64,000 nucleotides of DNA, taken from the NCBI RefSeq assembly GCF_023347255.1, contig NZ_CP094466.1:2232001-2296000 (forward strand), written 5' to 3'. A program made the translations under genes and the position numbers. The notes beneath the pieces were generated by a model. That model was not told the DNA's origin and made no database searches. It saw nothing but the letters and a program-made list of their open reading frames with translations. The stretch is from Faecalibacterium sp. I4-3-84. GTDB lineage: Bacteria; Bacillota; Clostridia; Oscillospirales; Ruminococcaceae. Every line of letters starts with the position of its first letter. Positions within the stretch are counted from its first letter, which is position 1. This document shows, one piece after another, positions 16,624 to 24,702 of the stretch.

Positions 16624-17552
16624 ATGAAAAAATTATCTTTGGTCATTTCAGTTTATAACGAAGAAGCCGTTCTGGAAAAATTCTATAATGCCTTTTGCAA
16701 CATAGAGCAAGATTTGAAATATGGGGGGAAAATGAACTAATTTTTGTAAATGATGGTAGTACCGATGCCAGTATGAATATTCTGGAAGTGATTGCGCAAC
16801 AGAACAAGAATGTCCGTGTAATCAGTTTTTCGCGAAATTTTGGCCACGAGGCTGCCATGATTGCAGGCATCGATCATGCTGCGGGGGATGTGATCATTTG
16901 CATGGATGCCGACCTGCAGCACCCTCTGGAATGCATCGCCCCCATCATGGCGAAATTTGAGGAAGGCTATGAGGTTATCAGCATGGTCCGAACCTCCAAC
17001 AAATCGGCAGGTGCCATCAAAAACTTTACATCCAGAGCATTCTACCGGGTGATCAACGCCTTATCTGATCAAGTAAAGCTGGAGGAAAATGCATCGGATT
17101 TCTTTGCCATCAGCAGCCGTGTGGCAGATGTTCTGCGTACAAATTACCGTGAAAAGACTCGTTTTCTGCGTGGATATGTACAAAGCGTTGGCTTCCGGAA
17201 AACAACGCTGGAATACACTGCTGCGGAAAGAGCTGGCGGGGCCAGCCACCATACGCTGAAAAAACTGATGAATTTTGCAATCAGCACCATAGTCGGTTTT
17301 TCTGATTTTCCACTGAAACTCGGCCTCTATGCCGGTGCTGTAAGTTTTCTTGCTGCTGTGCTTTTTGCTATAAGTGCACTGTGCGGCTTCCGCGAGTATA
17401 AGGTGATTCTTGCGGCATTCAATGTTTTATTTGCTGTTCTCTTTTTGCTGGTCGGAATTATGGGTGAATATTTTTCCGTTGCATTCGCAGACCTGAAAAA
17501 CCGTCCGATCTATATTGTGGAAAAAGAAATCAATTCCGGGCGCTGCGTATGA
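16624..17552 (+). pseudogene. gtrB: GtrB-like glycosyltransferase 2, frameshifted at a G6 run
   Basis: The ATG at 16624 (ribosome site AGGAAGG) begins a proper family 2 N-terminus, Leu-Ser-Leu-Val-Ile-Ser-Val-Tyr-Asn-Glu-Glu, but this frame ends at TAA 16738-16740 after 38 residues. The rest continues in the -1 frame from Glu-Asn-Glu-Leu-Ile-Phe-Val-Asn-Asp-Gly-Ser, with Met-Asp-Ala-Asp-Leu-Gln-His and two C-terminal transmembrane helices, to 17552. One extra G in the run at 16723-16728 (G7) would restore about 309 residues. Role if restored: makes undecaprenyl-phosphate hexose. The break may be phase variation, a true mutation or a sequencing error. Confidence 0.8.
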
Positions 17553-17974
17553 TACAAACAATAAAGCAGCTTTATTTTCGTTATAAGGAATTGATCAACT
17601 ATGTGATCATAGGTGGTCTGACTACGGTAGTGAGTCTGGTAAGTTACTATTTTTTCACTACAGTCTTTCTGGATCCGCAAGACCTATTTCAACTGATGGC
17701 TGCCAATACGTTCTCATGGATCTGCGCGGTTTCTTTTGCTTATATCACAAACCGAAAGTTCGTTTTTGAAAGTAAAAGCACTGATAAATTGCGCGAAATG
17801 CTAAAATTTTTCAATGCGAGAGTTTCTACTCTTCTTATCGAAATGGCCTGCATGACATTGCTGGTAAATATTTTACACTGGTATGACAGAATTTCCAAAT
17901 TTGTGGTACAGTTTATTGTTATGGCGTTGAACTATATTTTTAGCAAATTGTTTGTGTTTCGCAGTAAAGAATAA
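17549..17974 (+). CDS. gtrA: GtrA-family flippase
   Basis: 141 residues, four transmembrane helices, with the GtrA hallmarks Tyr-Val-Ile-Ile-Gly-Gly-Leu-Thr-Thr near the start and Tyr-Ile-Thr-Asn-Arg-Lys-Phe-Val-Phe in the middle, ending Tyr-Ile-Phe-Ser-Lys-Leu-Phe-Val-Phe. ATGA overlap with the gtrB-like gene implies coupling. Family knowledge: flips undecaprenyl-phosphate-linked sugar across the membrane, here probably to the GtrII-like enzyme at 15059. Confidence 0.9.
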   Translation: MIQTIKQLYFRYKELINYVIIGGLTTVVSLVSYYFFTTVFLDPQDLFQLMAANTFSWICAVSFAYITNRKFVFESKSTDKLREMLKFFNARVSTLLIEMACMTLLVNILHWYDRISKFVVQFIVMALNYIFSKLFVFRSKE

Positions 17975-17984
17975 CATACAAGCA

Positions 17985-18188
17985 AAGGGACTGTTGCACA
18001 TCGTTTTAGCCGAAAGTGCAGCAGATATTTTCAAAATCAATCGTATAATCAAACAATTCAAAAGGGCACATGCATCACAAATCCATCGAAAATTTGTTGC
18101 GCATGCTTTTGTTTTAGGCGTTGATACCGCTTGATTCTTACGCCTATTCGTACAAAAGAAGGGGCTGTCGCATGTGCAACAGCCCCTT
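17985..18188. mobile_element. 204-bp MITE-like element with 17-bp terminal inverted repeats
   Basis: The left end AAGGGACTGTTGCACAT (17985-18001) and the right end, read inverted from 18188 to 18172 as AAGGGGCTGTTGCACAT, match at 16 of 17 positions. The inside is AT-rich with no supported gene. It sits 10 bp after gtrA. The right terminus doubles as the hairpin terminator of the amino-acid transporter operon. A GGGGCTGTTGCACA terminus is also seen at 47308. Confidence 0.55.
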
Positions 18189-18195
18189 CTTTTTT
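18154..18195. terminator. Hairpin terminator at the right end of the MITE-like element
   Basis: AGAAGGGGCTGT/ACAGCCCCTTCT stem with a T-rich plus side and A-rich minus flank, between gtrA (plus) and the ABC ATPase gene (minus). Confidence 0.75.
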
Positions 18196-18207
18196 TCATT
18201 TCTTACA

Positions 18208-18972
18208 TTACAGCATCTTGGAAAGGAATGCTTTCAGTCTGGGATGCTTCGGGTTCGTGAACAACTCCTGCGGCGGCTCGTCCTCCTGGATCTTGCCGTC
18301 ATCGATGAAGATGACGCGGTTGGACACCTCACGGGCGAAGCCCATTTCGTGGGTGACCACCAGCATGGTGATGCCGGTGTGGGCCAGCTCCTTCATCAGT
18401 TCCAGAACCTCGCCCACCATTTCGGGGTCGAGGGCGCTGGTGGGCTCGTCGAACAGGATCACGTCCGGGTCCATGGCAAGGGCACGGGCAATGGCAATAC
18501 GCTGCTGCTGACCGCCGGAAAGGCTCTTGGGGTAGGCATCGGCCTTGTCGGACAGGCCCACGCGGGCCAGCAGCTCGTCGGCCTTGTCGGAAATGGCCTG
18601 CTTATCCTTGAGCTTGAGCAGGGTGGGGGCCAGCTCAAGGTTCTTCTTCACGGTCAGGTGGGGGAAGAGGTTGAAGTGCTGGAACACCATGCCCATCTTC
18701 TGGCGCACAGCATCAATGTGGGCCTCGTCCACCTCGGTGCCCTCAAATTTGATGCTGCCGGAGGAGGGAATCTCCAAACGGTTCAGGCAGCGCAGAAAGG
18801 TGGATTTGCCGCATCCGGAAGGGCCGATCAGGCAGACCACATCGCCGCGGTAAATATCAATATCGATGCCCTTCAGCACGTCCAGAGTGGGGGTGGGCTG
18901 CTTTGCGCCCGGCTTCTTTTCGCCGCCGTAGGTCTTTGTCAGGCCGCGGACTTCCAGAATCTTATCGGTCAC
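18208..18972 (-). CDS. Polar amino-acid ABC transporter ATPase (GlnQ-like)
   Basis: 254 residues from GTG at 18972, preceded by GAGGAGG 10 nt upstream. Walker A Gly-Pro-Ser-Gly-Cys-Gly-Lys-Ser-Thr, Q-loop Phe-Gln-His-Phe-Asn-Leu-Phe-Pro-His, signature Leu-Ser-Gly-Gly-Gln-Gln-Gln-Arg, Walker B Val-Ile-Leu-Phe-Asp-Glu-Pro-Thr, H-loop Val-Thr-His-Glu. The Phe-Asn-Leu-Phe-Pro-His Q-loop is typical of the polar amino-acid uptake class. The start overlaps the 3' end of the permease gene by 11 nt. Confidence 0.93.
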   Translation of the reverse strand: MTDKILEVRGLTKTYGGEKKPGAKQPTPTLDVLKGIDIDIYRGDVVCLIGPSGCGKSTFLRCLNRLEIPSSGSIKFEGTEVDEAHIDAVRQKMGMVFQHFNLFPHLTVKKNLELAPTLLKLKDKQAISDKADELLARVGLSDKADAYPKSLSGGQQQRIAIARALAMDPDVILFDEPTSALDPEMVGEVLELMKELAHTGITMLVVTHEMGFAREVSNRVIFIDDGKIQEDEPPQELFTNPKHPRLKAFLSKML

Positions 18973-19738
18973 TTTGAGCAAGCCTCCTCTCAAACTTTGC
19001 CAGCAGACGGGTGAACAGCATGACCAGCACAAGGTAGATCAGCGCATCGCCCAGCAGCGGGAACATGGGCTCATAGGTGCGGTTCATGATGCCCTGTGCG
19101 GCGTACAGCAGCTCCTTGCCGCCGATGACCGTGATCAGGGAAGTGTCCTTCAGCAGGATGATGAACTCGTTGCCCAGTGCGGGCAGCACCGCACGGATGG
19201 CCTGCGGGATGATGATGACCACCATGGTGGTCATGTAGTTCAGGCCGAGGCTGCGGCCGGCCTCCATCTGGCCGGGGTCAATGGCCATCAGACCGCCGCG
19301 GATGATCTCGGACACATAGGCACCGGAGTTGATGCCCAGTGCCAGCGCACCCACCATGGTAAAGTTGCGGCTGTTGGCAAAGATGACCATGCTCATGATG
19401 AGCAGCTGCACCATCATGGGCGTGCCGCGGATGATGGTGGTGTATACCTGACACACCGCATTGAAGAAGCCCAGCACCGGGTTCTTGTGGCCGGGGCGCT
19501 GCTGGTCGTGTGCCACACGCACCAGAGCTACCACGCTGCCCAGCACGATGCCCAGTGCCAGTGCCAGCGCAGTGACCAGCAGGGTAGTGCCCACACCCTT
19601 GATGTACTGCGTCCAGCGGTCATTCAGGATGAACGCCTGATAAAACTTGAAGAAGAAATTCTGCCCGAAGCTGAGCGTAGTGCCGCTGTTGAGCAGCTCT
19701 TTGAGCAGTTCGTACTGTGCAGCCATTCGCATCCTCAC
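18962..19738 (-). CDS. Polar amino-acid ABC transporter permease (HisM/GlnP-like)
   Basis: 258 residues from GTG 19738; ATG 19732 and 19726 are equally possible starts. Five hydrophobic helices with the EAA-type cytoplasmic loop Glu-Ala-Gly-Arg-Ser-Leu-Gly-Leu. Also typical is [10 protein letters not shown], the hallmark of amino-acid permeases. Second gene of the operon binding protein-permease-ATPase. Confidence 0.92.
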   Translation of the reverse strand: MRMRMAAQYELLKELLNSGTTLSFGQNFFFKFYQAFILNDRWTQYIKGVGTTLLVTALALALGIVLGSVVALVRVAHDQQRPGHKNPVLGFFNAVCQVYTTIIRGTPMMVQLLIMSMVIFANSRNFTMVGALALGINSGAYVSEIIRGGLMAIDPGQMEAGRSLGLNYMTTMVVIIIPQAIRAVLPALGNEFIILLKDTSLITVIGGKELLYAAQGIMNRTYEPMFPLLGDALIYLVLVMLFTRLLAKFERRLAQSDR

Positions 19739-19781
19739 TTTCCTGTTTTGTTAGAATTTTGTAACCTTATTTTTCCAAAAA

Positions 19782-19813
19782 AGGGGAGGTGCCCCAGTTG
19801 GGGCTGCCTCCCC
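19782..19813 (-). promoter_or_regulatory. Intercistronic hairpin between binding protein and permease genes
   Basis: GGGGAGG and CCCCA arms pair with TGGGG and CCTCCCC. There is no long T tract. Such hairpins often stabilise the upstream, highly expressed binding-protein message or attenuate readthrough. Role inferred. Confidence 0.6.
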
Positions 19814-19837
19814 GTGGTTCCGTTATCAGCCAGCTGA

Positions 19838-20683
19838 TTATTCAGCGGTGATGTACTTGTCCACGATGGCCTGCAGGGTGCCGTCAGCCTTCAGCTCTTC
19901 CAGAGCGGAGTTGATGGCGTCCTCCAGCGGAGAGCTCTTTGCCATGCCGATGGCGTAATCCTCCTCGGCGTAGCTGGTCTCCAGCACCTTCAGGCCGGGG
20001 TTGGCAGCCACATACTCCTTGGCGGGAGCGTTGTCGATGACCACGGCGTCCACCTGACCATTGTTCAGGGCCTGCACAGCGGTCAGACCGCTGTCGTAAG
20101 CCACCACAGCGTCCTCGCCGAAATCATCGGTGCAGTAGATGTAACCGGTGGTGCCGCGCTGGGTGCCGATCTTCTTGCCGGCCAGATCGTCGGGAGAAGC
20201 AATGTCGGAGCCCTCGGGAACGATGACGGACTGGATGCCGGTAGCGTAGCTGTCGGAGAAGTCCATCACGGCCTTGCGCTCGTCGGTAACGGTAACGCCG
20301 GCCATAACGATGTCGGCCTTGCCCTGCTGCACGCTCAGCAGAGCGGCGTCAAAGTCCATGTCATCGATCTGCAGCTCCAGACCCAGCTTGTCAGCGATGG
20401 CCTGAGCAGCCTCGATGTCGATGCCCTCGAACTCGCCTGCATCGGTGGTCATCTCATACGGAGGGAAGGTTGCGTTGGTAGCCATGGTCAGCTTGCCAGC
20501 CTCAACGGTGGTCAGCTCGCCAGCGGCAGCGCTGGTGGAAGCAGCTTCAGAAGAAGCAGCAGAGCTTGCCACGGAGGAAGCGGTGCTTGCGGAAGAACCA
20601 CCGCAGGCAGTCAGAGCCAGAGCGGCAACGGACAGACCGGCAGCTGCCAGAAAGCTGCGACGAGAGATCTTTTTCATATTCAA
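19838..20683 (-). CDS. Polar amino-acid substrate-binding lipoprotein
   Basis: 281 residues. The N-terminus has Ser-Arg-Arg-Ser-Phe-Leu, a hydrophobic stretch, then the lipobox Leu-Thr-Ala-Cys (Cys27), so it is lipid-anchored outside the membrane. A Ser/Ala linker follows. The bilobed SBP family 3 fold is shown by Thr-Asn-Ala-Thr-Phe-Pro-Pro-Tyr-Glu, Gly-Ile-Asp-Ile-Glu and Ile-Gly-Thr-Gln-Arg-Gly-Thr-Thr-Gly. First gene of the transporter operon. The twin-Arg start resembles a Tat signal. Confidence 0.92.
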   Translation of the reverse strand: MNMKKISRRSFLAAAGLSVAALALTACGGSSASTASSVASSAASSEAASTSAAAGELTTVEAGKLTMATNATFPPYEMTTDAGEFEGIDIEAAQAIADKLGLELQIDDMDFDAALLSVQQGKADIVMAGVTVTDERKAVMDFSDSYATGIQSVIVPEGSDIASPDDLAGKKIGTQRGTTGYIYCTDDFGEDAVVAYDSGLTAVQALNNGQVDAVVIDNAPAKEYVAANPGLKVLETSYAEEDYAIGMAKSSPLEDAINSALEELKADGTLQAIVDKYITAE

Positions 20684-20873
20684 ACACTCCTCAAATGTAC
20701 TGTATGTTTTTGCGGTACGCCGGAACGATGCGATTCATCGAACATCTGGCGAACGAATTTAGTATAGATTGTACAAATTGAAAAGTCAATACTTGTGCAA
20801 AAAATCTCATCAATTGAAACCGAATTGAAAACAATTATACAAAAAATGCGTCGACAAAATGTATATATACAAA

Positions 20874-21449
20874 TTATAGATATTTTGCGATCTCTTCTTT
20901 GCTCCGCTTTGGCACGCAGTAATCCCGGTTCTCGTCCAGATAATACTTTACGCCGGTCTCAGCCGTCAGCGGCACAATGTGAGCCTTGTGGGCCGGGTAG
21001 CCGAACGCCACCATGAATGCCAGCTTCTGAGGTTCTTCAATGCCCAGCAGTTCGGTGAGGGCGGGCTTGTTGATCGCGCCCATGATGCAGCTGCCCACGC
21101 CTTTGTCCCATGCGGCAAGGGTCATGTTGGCAAGGGCAATGCCGGTATCGGTGGCAAGGTCGCCGGGGATGGAGGTATCCTGCACCACGGCCACATACAG
21201 GGTGGGCAGCTCGTCGGCTTTGGGTGTGCCCTGCTCCGGCGGCAGATAGGCAGCCCACTTGACCAGCGGCTGCACCTTTGCCACCTCCTCGGGCTTGTTC
21301 ACCACCACCAGACGCACAGCCTGACGGTTGGCTCCGCAGGAGGACAGGCGGACGGCCTCGACGATATCATCCACCACATCCTGCGGAACAGCTTTCTGTG
21401 CAAAGCGGCGGTAGGTGCGGCGGCTGACAAGAGTATCCATAACAGACAT
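20874..21449 (-). CDS. Nitroreductase family protein
   Basis: 191 residues from ATG 21449 behind GAGGTG. It starts Val-Ser-Arg-Arg-Thr-Tyr-Arg-Arg-Phe, the FMN-phosphate motif of nitroreductases, followed by Ser-Ser-Cys-Gly-Ala-Asn-Arg-Gln. Later it has Asp-Lys-Gly-Val-Gly-Ser-Cys and Phe-Gly-Tyr-Pro-Ala. Predicted cytosolic FMN-dependent NAD(P)H oxidoreductase; substrate unknown. Confidence 0.85.
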   Translation of the reverse strand: MSVMDTLVSRRTYRRFAQKAVPQDVVDDIVEAVRLSSCGANRQAVRLVVVNKPEEVAKVQPLVKWAAYLPPEQGTPKADELPTLYVAVVQDTSIPGDLATDTGIALANMTLAAWDKGVGSCIMGAINKPALTELLGIEEPQKLAFMVAFGYPAHKAHIVPLTAETGVKYYLDENRDYCVPKRSKEEIAKYL

Positions 21450-21628
21450 AAAGAGCACCTCTTTTGTATAAGTACTGTCAAAAGTATAGCAGATGCGGCA
21501 GAGTCTTGCAACGCTCCGGCGCAAAAAAAGCTTGCACGCTGGGCAGTGATCTTGCCTTCTGCGACAGGCTGCGATTGCATCCGACGAATGATATATGGTA
21601 AAATATAGTAAAAGAAGGGAGCGGCGCA

Positions 21629-21781
21629 ATGGTATTGGCGGCAGGCATCGTGGGTTTTATTCTGGGGGTCAATGTGGGTTTTTTGTTTGCCGGGCTGATG
21701 CGGGCGGCAAGAGAGGAACAGAAGCAGACGAGAGAGGAACAGGAGCAGACGAAAGATGAAAACGGGACATGCGGAGGATGA
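21629..21781 (+). CDS. 50-residue membrane micropeptide, DUF3789-like
   Basis: ATG 21629 behind AAGGGAG. One Gly-rich transmembrane helix (Gly-Phe-Ile-Leu-Gly-Val-Asn-Val-Gly-Phe-Leu-Phe-Ala-Gly) is followed by a hydrophilic tail with a repeated Arg-Glu-Glu-Gln motif. It resembles the short DUF3789 proteins of Clostridia. Function unknown. It is divergent from the nitroreductase and followed by a strong terminator. Confidence 0.6.
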   Translation: MVLAAGIVGFILGVNVGFLFAGLMRAAREEQKQTREEQEQTKDENGTCGG

Positions 21782-21805
21782 ATAAAAATAGCACAGAACA
21801 GAAGG

Positions 21806-21842
21806 GGCCGCTGCAGGGAATAATGTGCAGCGGCCCTTAAAT
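21806..21842 (+). terminator. Terminator
   Basis: GGGCCGCTGCA/TGCAGCGGCCC stem between the micropeptide (plus) and the exporter gene (minus); only a short T run. Confidence 0.7.
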
Positions 21843-21850
21843 TATGATTT

Positions 21851-22306
21851 TTAATGTTTCCGGTGCCGCTTTGGGATGGGCACACTGAGCACCAGCGTGA
21901 TGCCGATGGCCAGCGCAACGGCTACTTTAAAGGTACTGATGCCGTTGGAGAGGGCCAGCGCATTGTTGCCCTGTATGAAATAGTAGGCGGTGTAGTAGAT
22001 GCCCGCGCCGGGCACCAGCGGGAAGATGCCGGACAGCAGGAACACTGTTACCGGCATTTTGAGCACGATGGCAAACACCCGGGTGAGGATGGTCAGCGGG
22101 ATCACCGCCAGCAGGGAGGCTGCGGCACTGTCTGCCCCCAGCATCACGGCCAGCTCGTAGACGAACCAGCCCACGGCACCCACCAGCCCGCAGAAGGGCA
22201 GGCTTTTGCGCGGACAGCCGAACAGAACGGCAAAACTCAGGGTGCCTGCGCCGGCAATAAAAAACTGCGCGGCCAGCTCCCCAATTTGTGTACTGGTCAA
22301 CATCAT
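21851..22306 (-). CDS. Threonine/serine exporter family subunit (ThrE_2 type)
   Basis: 151 residues from ATG 22306, overlapping the preceding stop (ATGA). Four to five hydrophobic helices with Phe-Gly-Cys-Pro-Arg-Lys and the late motif Gly-Ile-Phe-Pro-Leu-Val-Pro-Gly-Ala-Gly-Ile-Tyr-Tyr-Thr, the ThrE_2 (DUF3815) signature. Pairs with the larger ThrE-N subunit to form a split ThrE exporter. Confidence 0.88.
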   Translation of the reverse strand: MMLTSTQIGELAAQFFIAGAGTLSFAVLFGCPRKSLPFCGLVGAVGWFVYELAVMLGADSAAASLLAVIPLTILTRVFAIVLKMPVTVFLLSGIFPLVPGAGIYYTAYYFIQGNNALALSNGISTFKVAVALAIGITLVLSVPIPKRHRKH

Positions 22307-23094
22307 GCCACGACCACCCCCGTAAAGAATGTATAAAGGCTCAGCACAAGGCCGGTGCCAATGGCAATGCTGGCTGCAATGAGCAGCGCATCGATCATGC
22401 GGATGGTGCCGGAGAGGTAATCTCCGTGCACAAAGTCGCGGATGCCCATGGTAAAGGCGATGCCGGGGGTCAGGATCATCAGCGAACCAATAATAGAATG
22501 ACTGGCCGGTGTGCCCAGCACTCGGCAGGCCAGAATGCACACCAGCGTGATAAGCGCAGCACAGCTGATCTTGCAAAAGCCGCCGGGCAGCTCGTGCTGC
22601 TCACACAGCAGCAAATAGCCGCTGGCAAGAAAGCCTGCCAGTGCCGCCGCCAGTGCACTGCGCAGTGTGCCGCCGAAGATCAGTGCAAAGCAGAATGCAC
22701 CGCACATGCCGCTGACCAGCTGCACCCAGTTCTTGGGAAAAGGGATGCGCCGCGCCAGCACCAGACGGCTCTCGGCTTCGTCCAGCGACATGCTGCCCTC
22801 TGCAATCTCGCGGGAGAGGGCGTTCACTGCCGCCACCCGGCCCAGATGAGTGGTGCGGGTAGGCACATTGCGCACCTCGCTGATCTCGGCGGTGCCCGCA
22901 CTGGCAAAGATGCCGTTGGTCAGCACGTAAACATGGAACTCCCGCAGGTGGAATGACCGGGCCATGATCTCCATGGTCTGCTCCACCCGGAACACCTCGG
23001 CACCGTTTTCCAGCAATGTCTGGCCCGCCGCCATGATAAAATCCATGATGCGGCGGCGCAGTTCTTCATCCGGGAAAACCTCGCGGCTGTTCAT
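22303..23094 (-). CDS. Threonine/serine exporter family subunit (ThrE N-terminal type, DUF1212)
   Basis: 263 residues. A soluble N-terminal part has the conserved Gly-Ala-Glu-Val-Phe-Arg-Val-Glu, then Val-Leu-Thr-Asn-Gly-Ile-Phe and Arg-Thr-Thr-His-Leu-Gly-Arg-Val. The C-terminal five-helix part has Leu-Thr-Pro-Gly-Ile-Ala-Phe-Thr. Translationally coupled to the small subunit gene. Predicted to export threonine, serine or related metabolites at the plasma membrane. Confidence 0.88.
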   Translation of the reverse strand: MNSREVFPDEELRRRIMDFIMAAGQTLLENGAEVFRVEQTMEIMARSFHLREFHVYVLTNGIFASAGTAEISEVRNVPTRTTHLGRVAAVNALSREIAEGSMSLDEAESRLVLARRIPFPKNWVQLVSGMCGAFCFALIFGGTLRSALAAALAGFLASGYLLLCEQHELPGGFCKISCAALITLVCILACRVLGTPASHSIIGSLMILTPGIAFTMGIRDFVHGDYLSGTIRMIDALLIAASIAIGTGLVLSLYTFFTGVVVA

Positions 23095-23199
23095 TGCCGC
23101 ACCTCCTTTATAAATAATGCTGTCTTATTCTACCATGTCCGCGGCTGGCGCACAAGATAAAAAAACGCAATTCCCTACTAAAAAACTTCGTTGTAGGTG

Positions 23200-23228
23200 T
23201 TGACAAATCCGGTCGATTGGATTATTAT
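23200..23228 (+). promoter_or_regulatory. Sigma-A promoter of the T-box/metQNI operon
   Basis: Consensus TTGACA (23200-23205), 17 nt, TATTAT (23223-23228), just upstream of the T-box leader. Confidence 0.8.
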
Positions 23229-23249
23229 AAATGCAATATCACAAAAATG

Positions 23250-23545
23250 GCTGTGAAGAGAAGAGTAGGCCTTCGCATTGATCCTTACCAGAAAGCCCGG
23301 GCGATGGAAAAGGGCAGGAAACAGGAAGCTGAAAATGGTCTCGGAGCTGTGCGGGCGAGGTGCATGAGCGCTAAGTTTGCAACGGGATGCGCCCGTTACA
23401 GCGTCCGGCTGTAAGCAGCAAAGCTGCCGCAGCATTGAGGCTGTGCCCGCAAGGGTGCGGTAAACCAAGGTGGTACCACGGAAGTATGTTATGCTCCCGT
23501 CCTTGTCTGAGCGTTGGCTCAAGGTCAAGGACGGGAGCTTTTTTC
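23250..23545 (+). promoter_or_regulatory. T-box riboswitch, methionine specifier
   Basis: The T-box sequence AAGGTGGTACCACGG lies at 23467-23481. A strong terminator follows: GCTCCCGTCCTTG (23493-23505) pairs with CAAGGACGGGAGC (23526-23538) before six T. In stem I, GAGA near 23258 pairs with TCTC near 23338 around a specifier loop holding AGTA on the 5' side and GAAAATGG on the 3' side. The specifier codon is therefore ATG (23335-23337). Uncharged tRNA-Met would favour antitermination and expression of metQ-metN-metI. Confidence 0.92.
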
Positions 23546-23631
23546 ATGCATCCGTCAAAGGCCCTTAGCAAGGAACTGTGCCGTGCGGGCCGCTGTACAT
23601 TATAATAAGCAAATAGAGAGGGAACAAAACT

Positions 23632-24552
23632 ATGATTACTCGTCGTGATTTTCTGAAAGTTACCGGAGCTGCAGCAGCTGCAGCTGCCCTGACCGCATGC
23701 GGCGGTTCTTCTTCCACCGCATCTTCTGTTGCTTCCGGCACTGCTTCTTCCGCAGCTTCTTCTGCTGTGGCTAAGCTGGACAAGGTGAAGGTGGCTGTGC
23801 CCAACGACACCACCAACGAGGCACGCGCCCTGACCCTGCTGGAGAAGAACGGCTTCTTTAAGCTGAAGGCGGATGCAGGCCTGACCGCAACCGCAAAGGA
23901 CATCGAGGAGAACCCTCTGAATGTTTCCGTCGATGAGGTCGAGGCTGCTCAGGTGCCCAACGTCCTGCAGGACGAGGACTACGCCGTCATCAACTCCAAC
24001 TACGCCATCTCCGCTGGTCTGGACCCCATGACCGATGCTCTGGCAATGGAGGACGGCACCTCTGCTTACGTCAATATTCTGGTCTGCAAGGACGGCAATC
24101 AGGAAGAGCCGAAGATCAAGGCTCTGGCCGCTGCTCTGCAGAGCCAGAAGGTGAAGGAGTTCATGGATGAAAACTACAAGGGCGCTGTGGTGTCCGTTGT
24201 GGAAAACCCCACCGACGGCTATGACTCCTCCATCGACTACGATGCACTGAACGGCGAGACCGTCAGCTGCGCTGCTACTCCGGCTCCTCACTGCGAGGTT
24301 CTGGAGATCTGCAAGGACATTCTGGCCGAAAAGGGCATCACGCTGGATATTCAGGAGTACGACGACTACATCATTCCCAACAACATCGTTGAGGACGGCC
24401 AGTGCGATACCAACTATTTCCAGCATCAGCCGTATCTGGACGACTTCAATGCAGAGCACGGCACCCATCTGGTGACGGTTGCCGGCATCCACGTGGAGCC
24501 TATGGGCATCTACGGCGGCAAGCAGGACAGTCTGGCACCGATCGAGGGCTAA
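23632..24552 (+). CDS. metQ: Methionine-binding lipoprotein MetQ
   Basis: 306 residues, ATG 23632 behind GAGAGGG. The signal has Thr-Arg-Arg-Asp-Phe-Leu-Lys and lipobox Leu-Thr-Ala-Cys (Cys23), then a Ser/Ala linker. The NlpA-family domain shows Val-Ala-Val-Pro-Asn-Asp, Asp-Tyr-Ala-Val-Ile-Asn-Ser-Asn-Tyr-Ala and Val-Lys-Glu-Phe-Met. First gene of the T-box-controlled metQNI operon. Binds methionine outside the cell for import by MetNI. Confidence 0.92.
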   Translation: MITRRDFLKVTGAAAAAAALTACGGSSSTASSVASGTASSAASSAVAKLDKVKVAVPNDTTNEARALTLLEKNGFFKLKADAGLTATAKDIEENPLNVSVDEVEAAQVPNVLQDEDYAVINSNYAISAGLDPMTDALAMEDGTSAYVNILVCKDGNQEEPKIKALAAALQSQKVKEFMDENYKGAVVSVVENPTDGYDSSIDYDALNGETVSCAATPAPHCEVLEICKDILAEKGITLDIQEYDDYIIPNNIVEDGQCDTNYFQHQPYLDDFNAEHGTHLVTVAGIHVEPMGIYGGKQDSLAPIEG

Positions 24553-24555
24553 GCA

Positions 24556-24677
24556 GACTCCCCCAGTCACCTTGCGGTGACAGCCCCCTCGGGGAGGGGG
24601 CCTTTGCCTGACCGTTCTGTTTCAGGCTCCCTCCATGAGGGAGCTGGCAAACCCGCAAGGGTTTGACTGAAGGAGTT
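24556..24677. repeat. Dispersed MITE-like hairpin repeat, family 1 copy a
   Basis: 122 bp between metQ and metN. Ends ACTCCCCCAGTC and GACTGAAGGAGTT form imperfect terminal inverted repeats. Inside are hairpins TCACCTTGCGGTGA, CCCCCTCGGGGAGGGGG and CTCCCTCCATGAGGGAG. Related copies lie at 26368-26504 and 34968-35104. Confidence 0.7.
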
Positions 24678-24702
24678 TATTCAACAGCAAGGAGCAATTT
24701 CT

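Noticed and set aside
17952-18134. 60-codon frame downstream of gtrA
   Set aside because: Overlaps the gtrA end and the inside of the MITE-like element, no ribosome site.
24556-24677. CRISPR-like repetition among the short hairpins
   Set aside because: Repeats are palindromic, single-copy per site and widely spaced; no regular spacers and no cas genes in the window.
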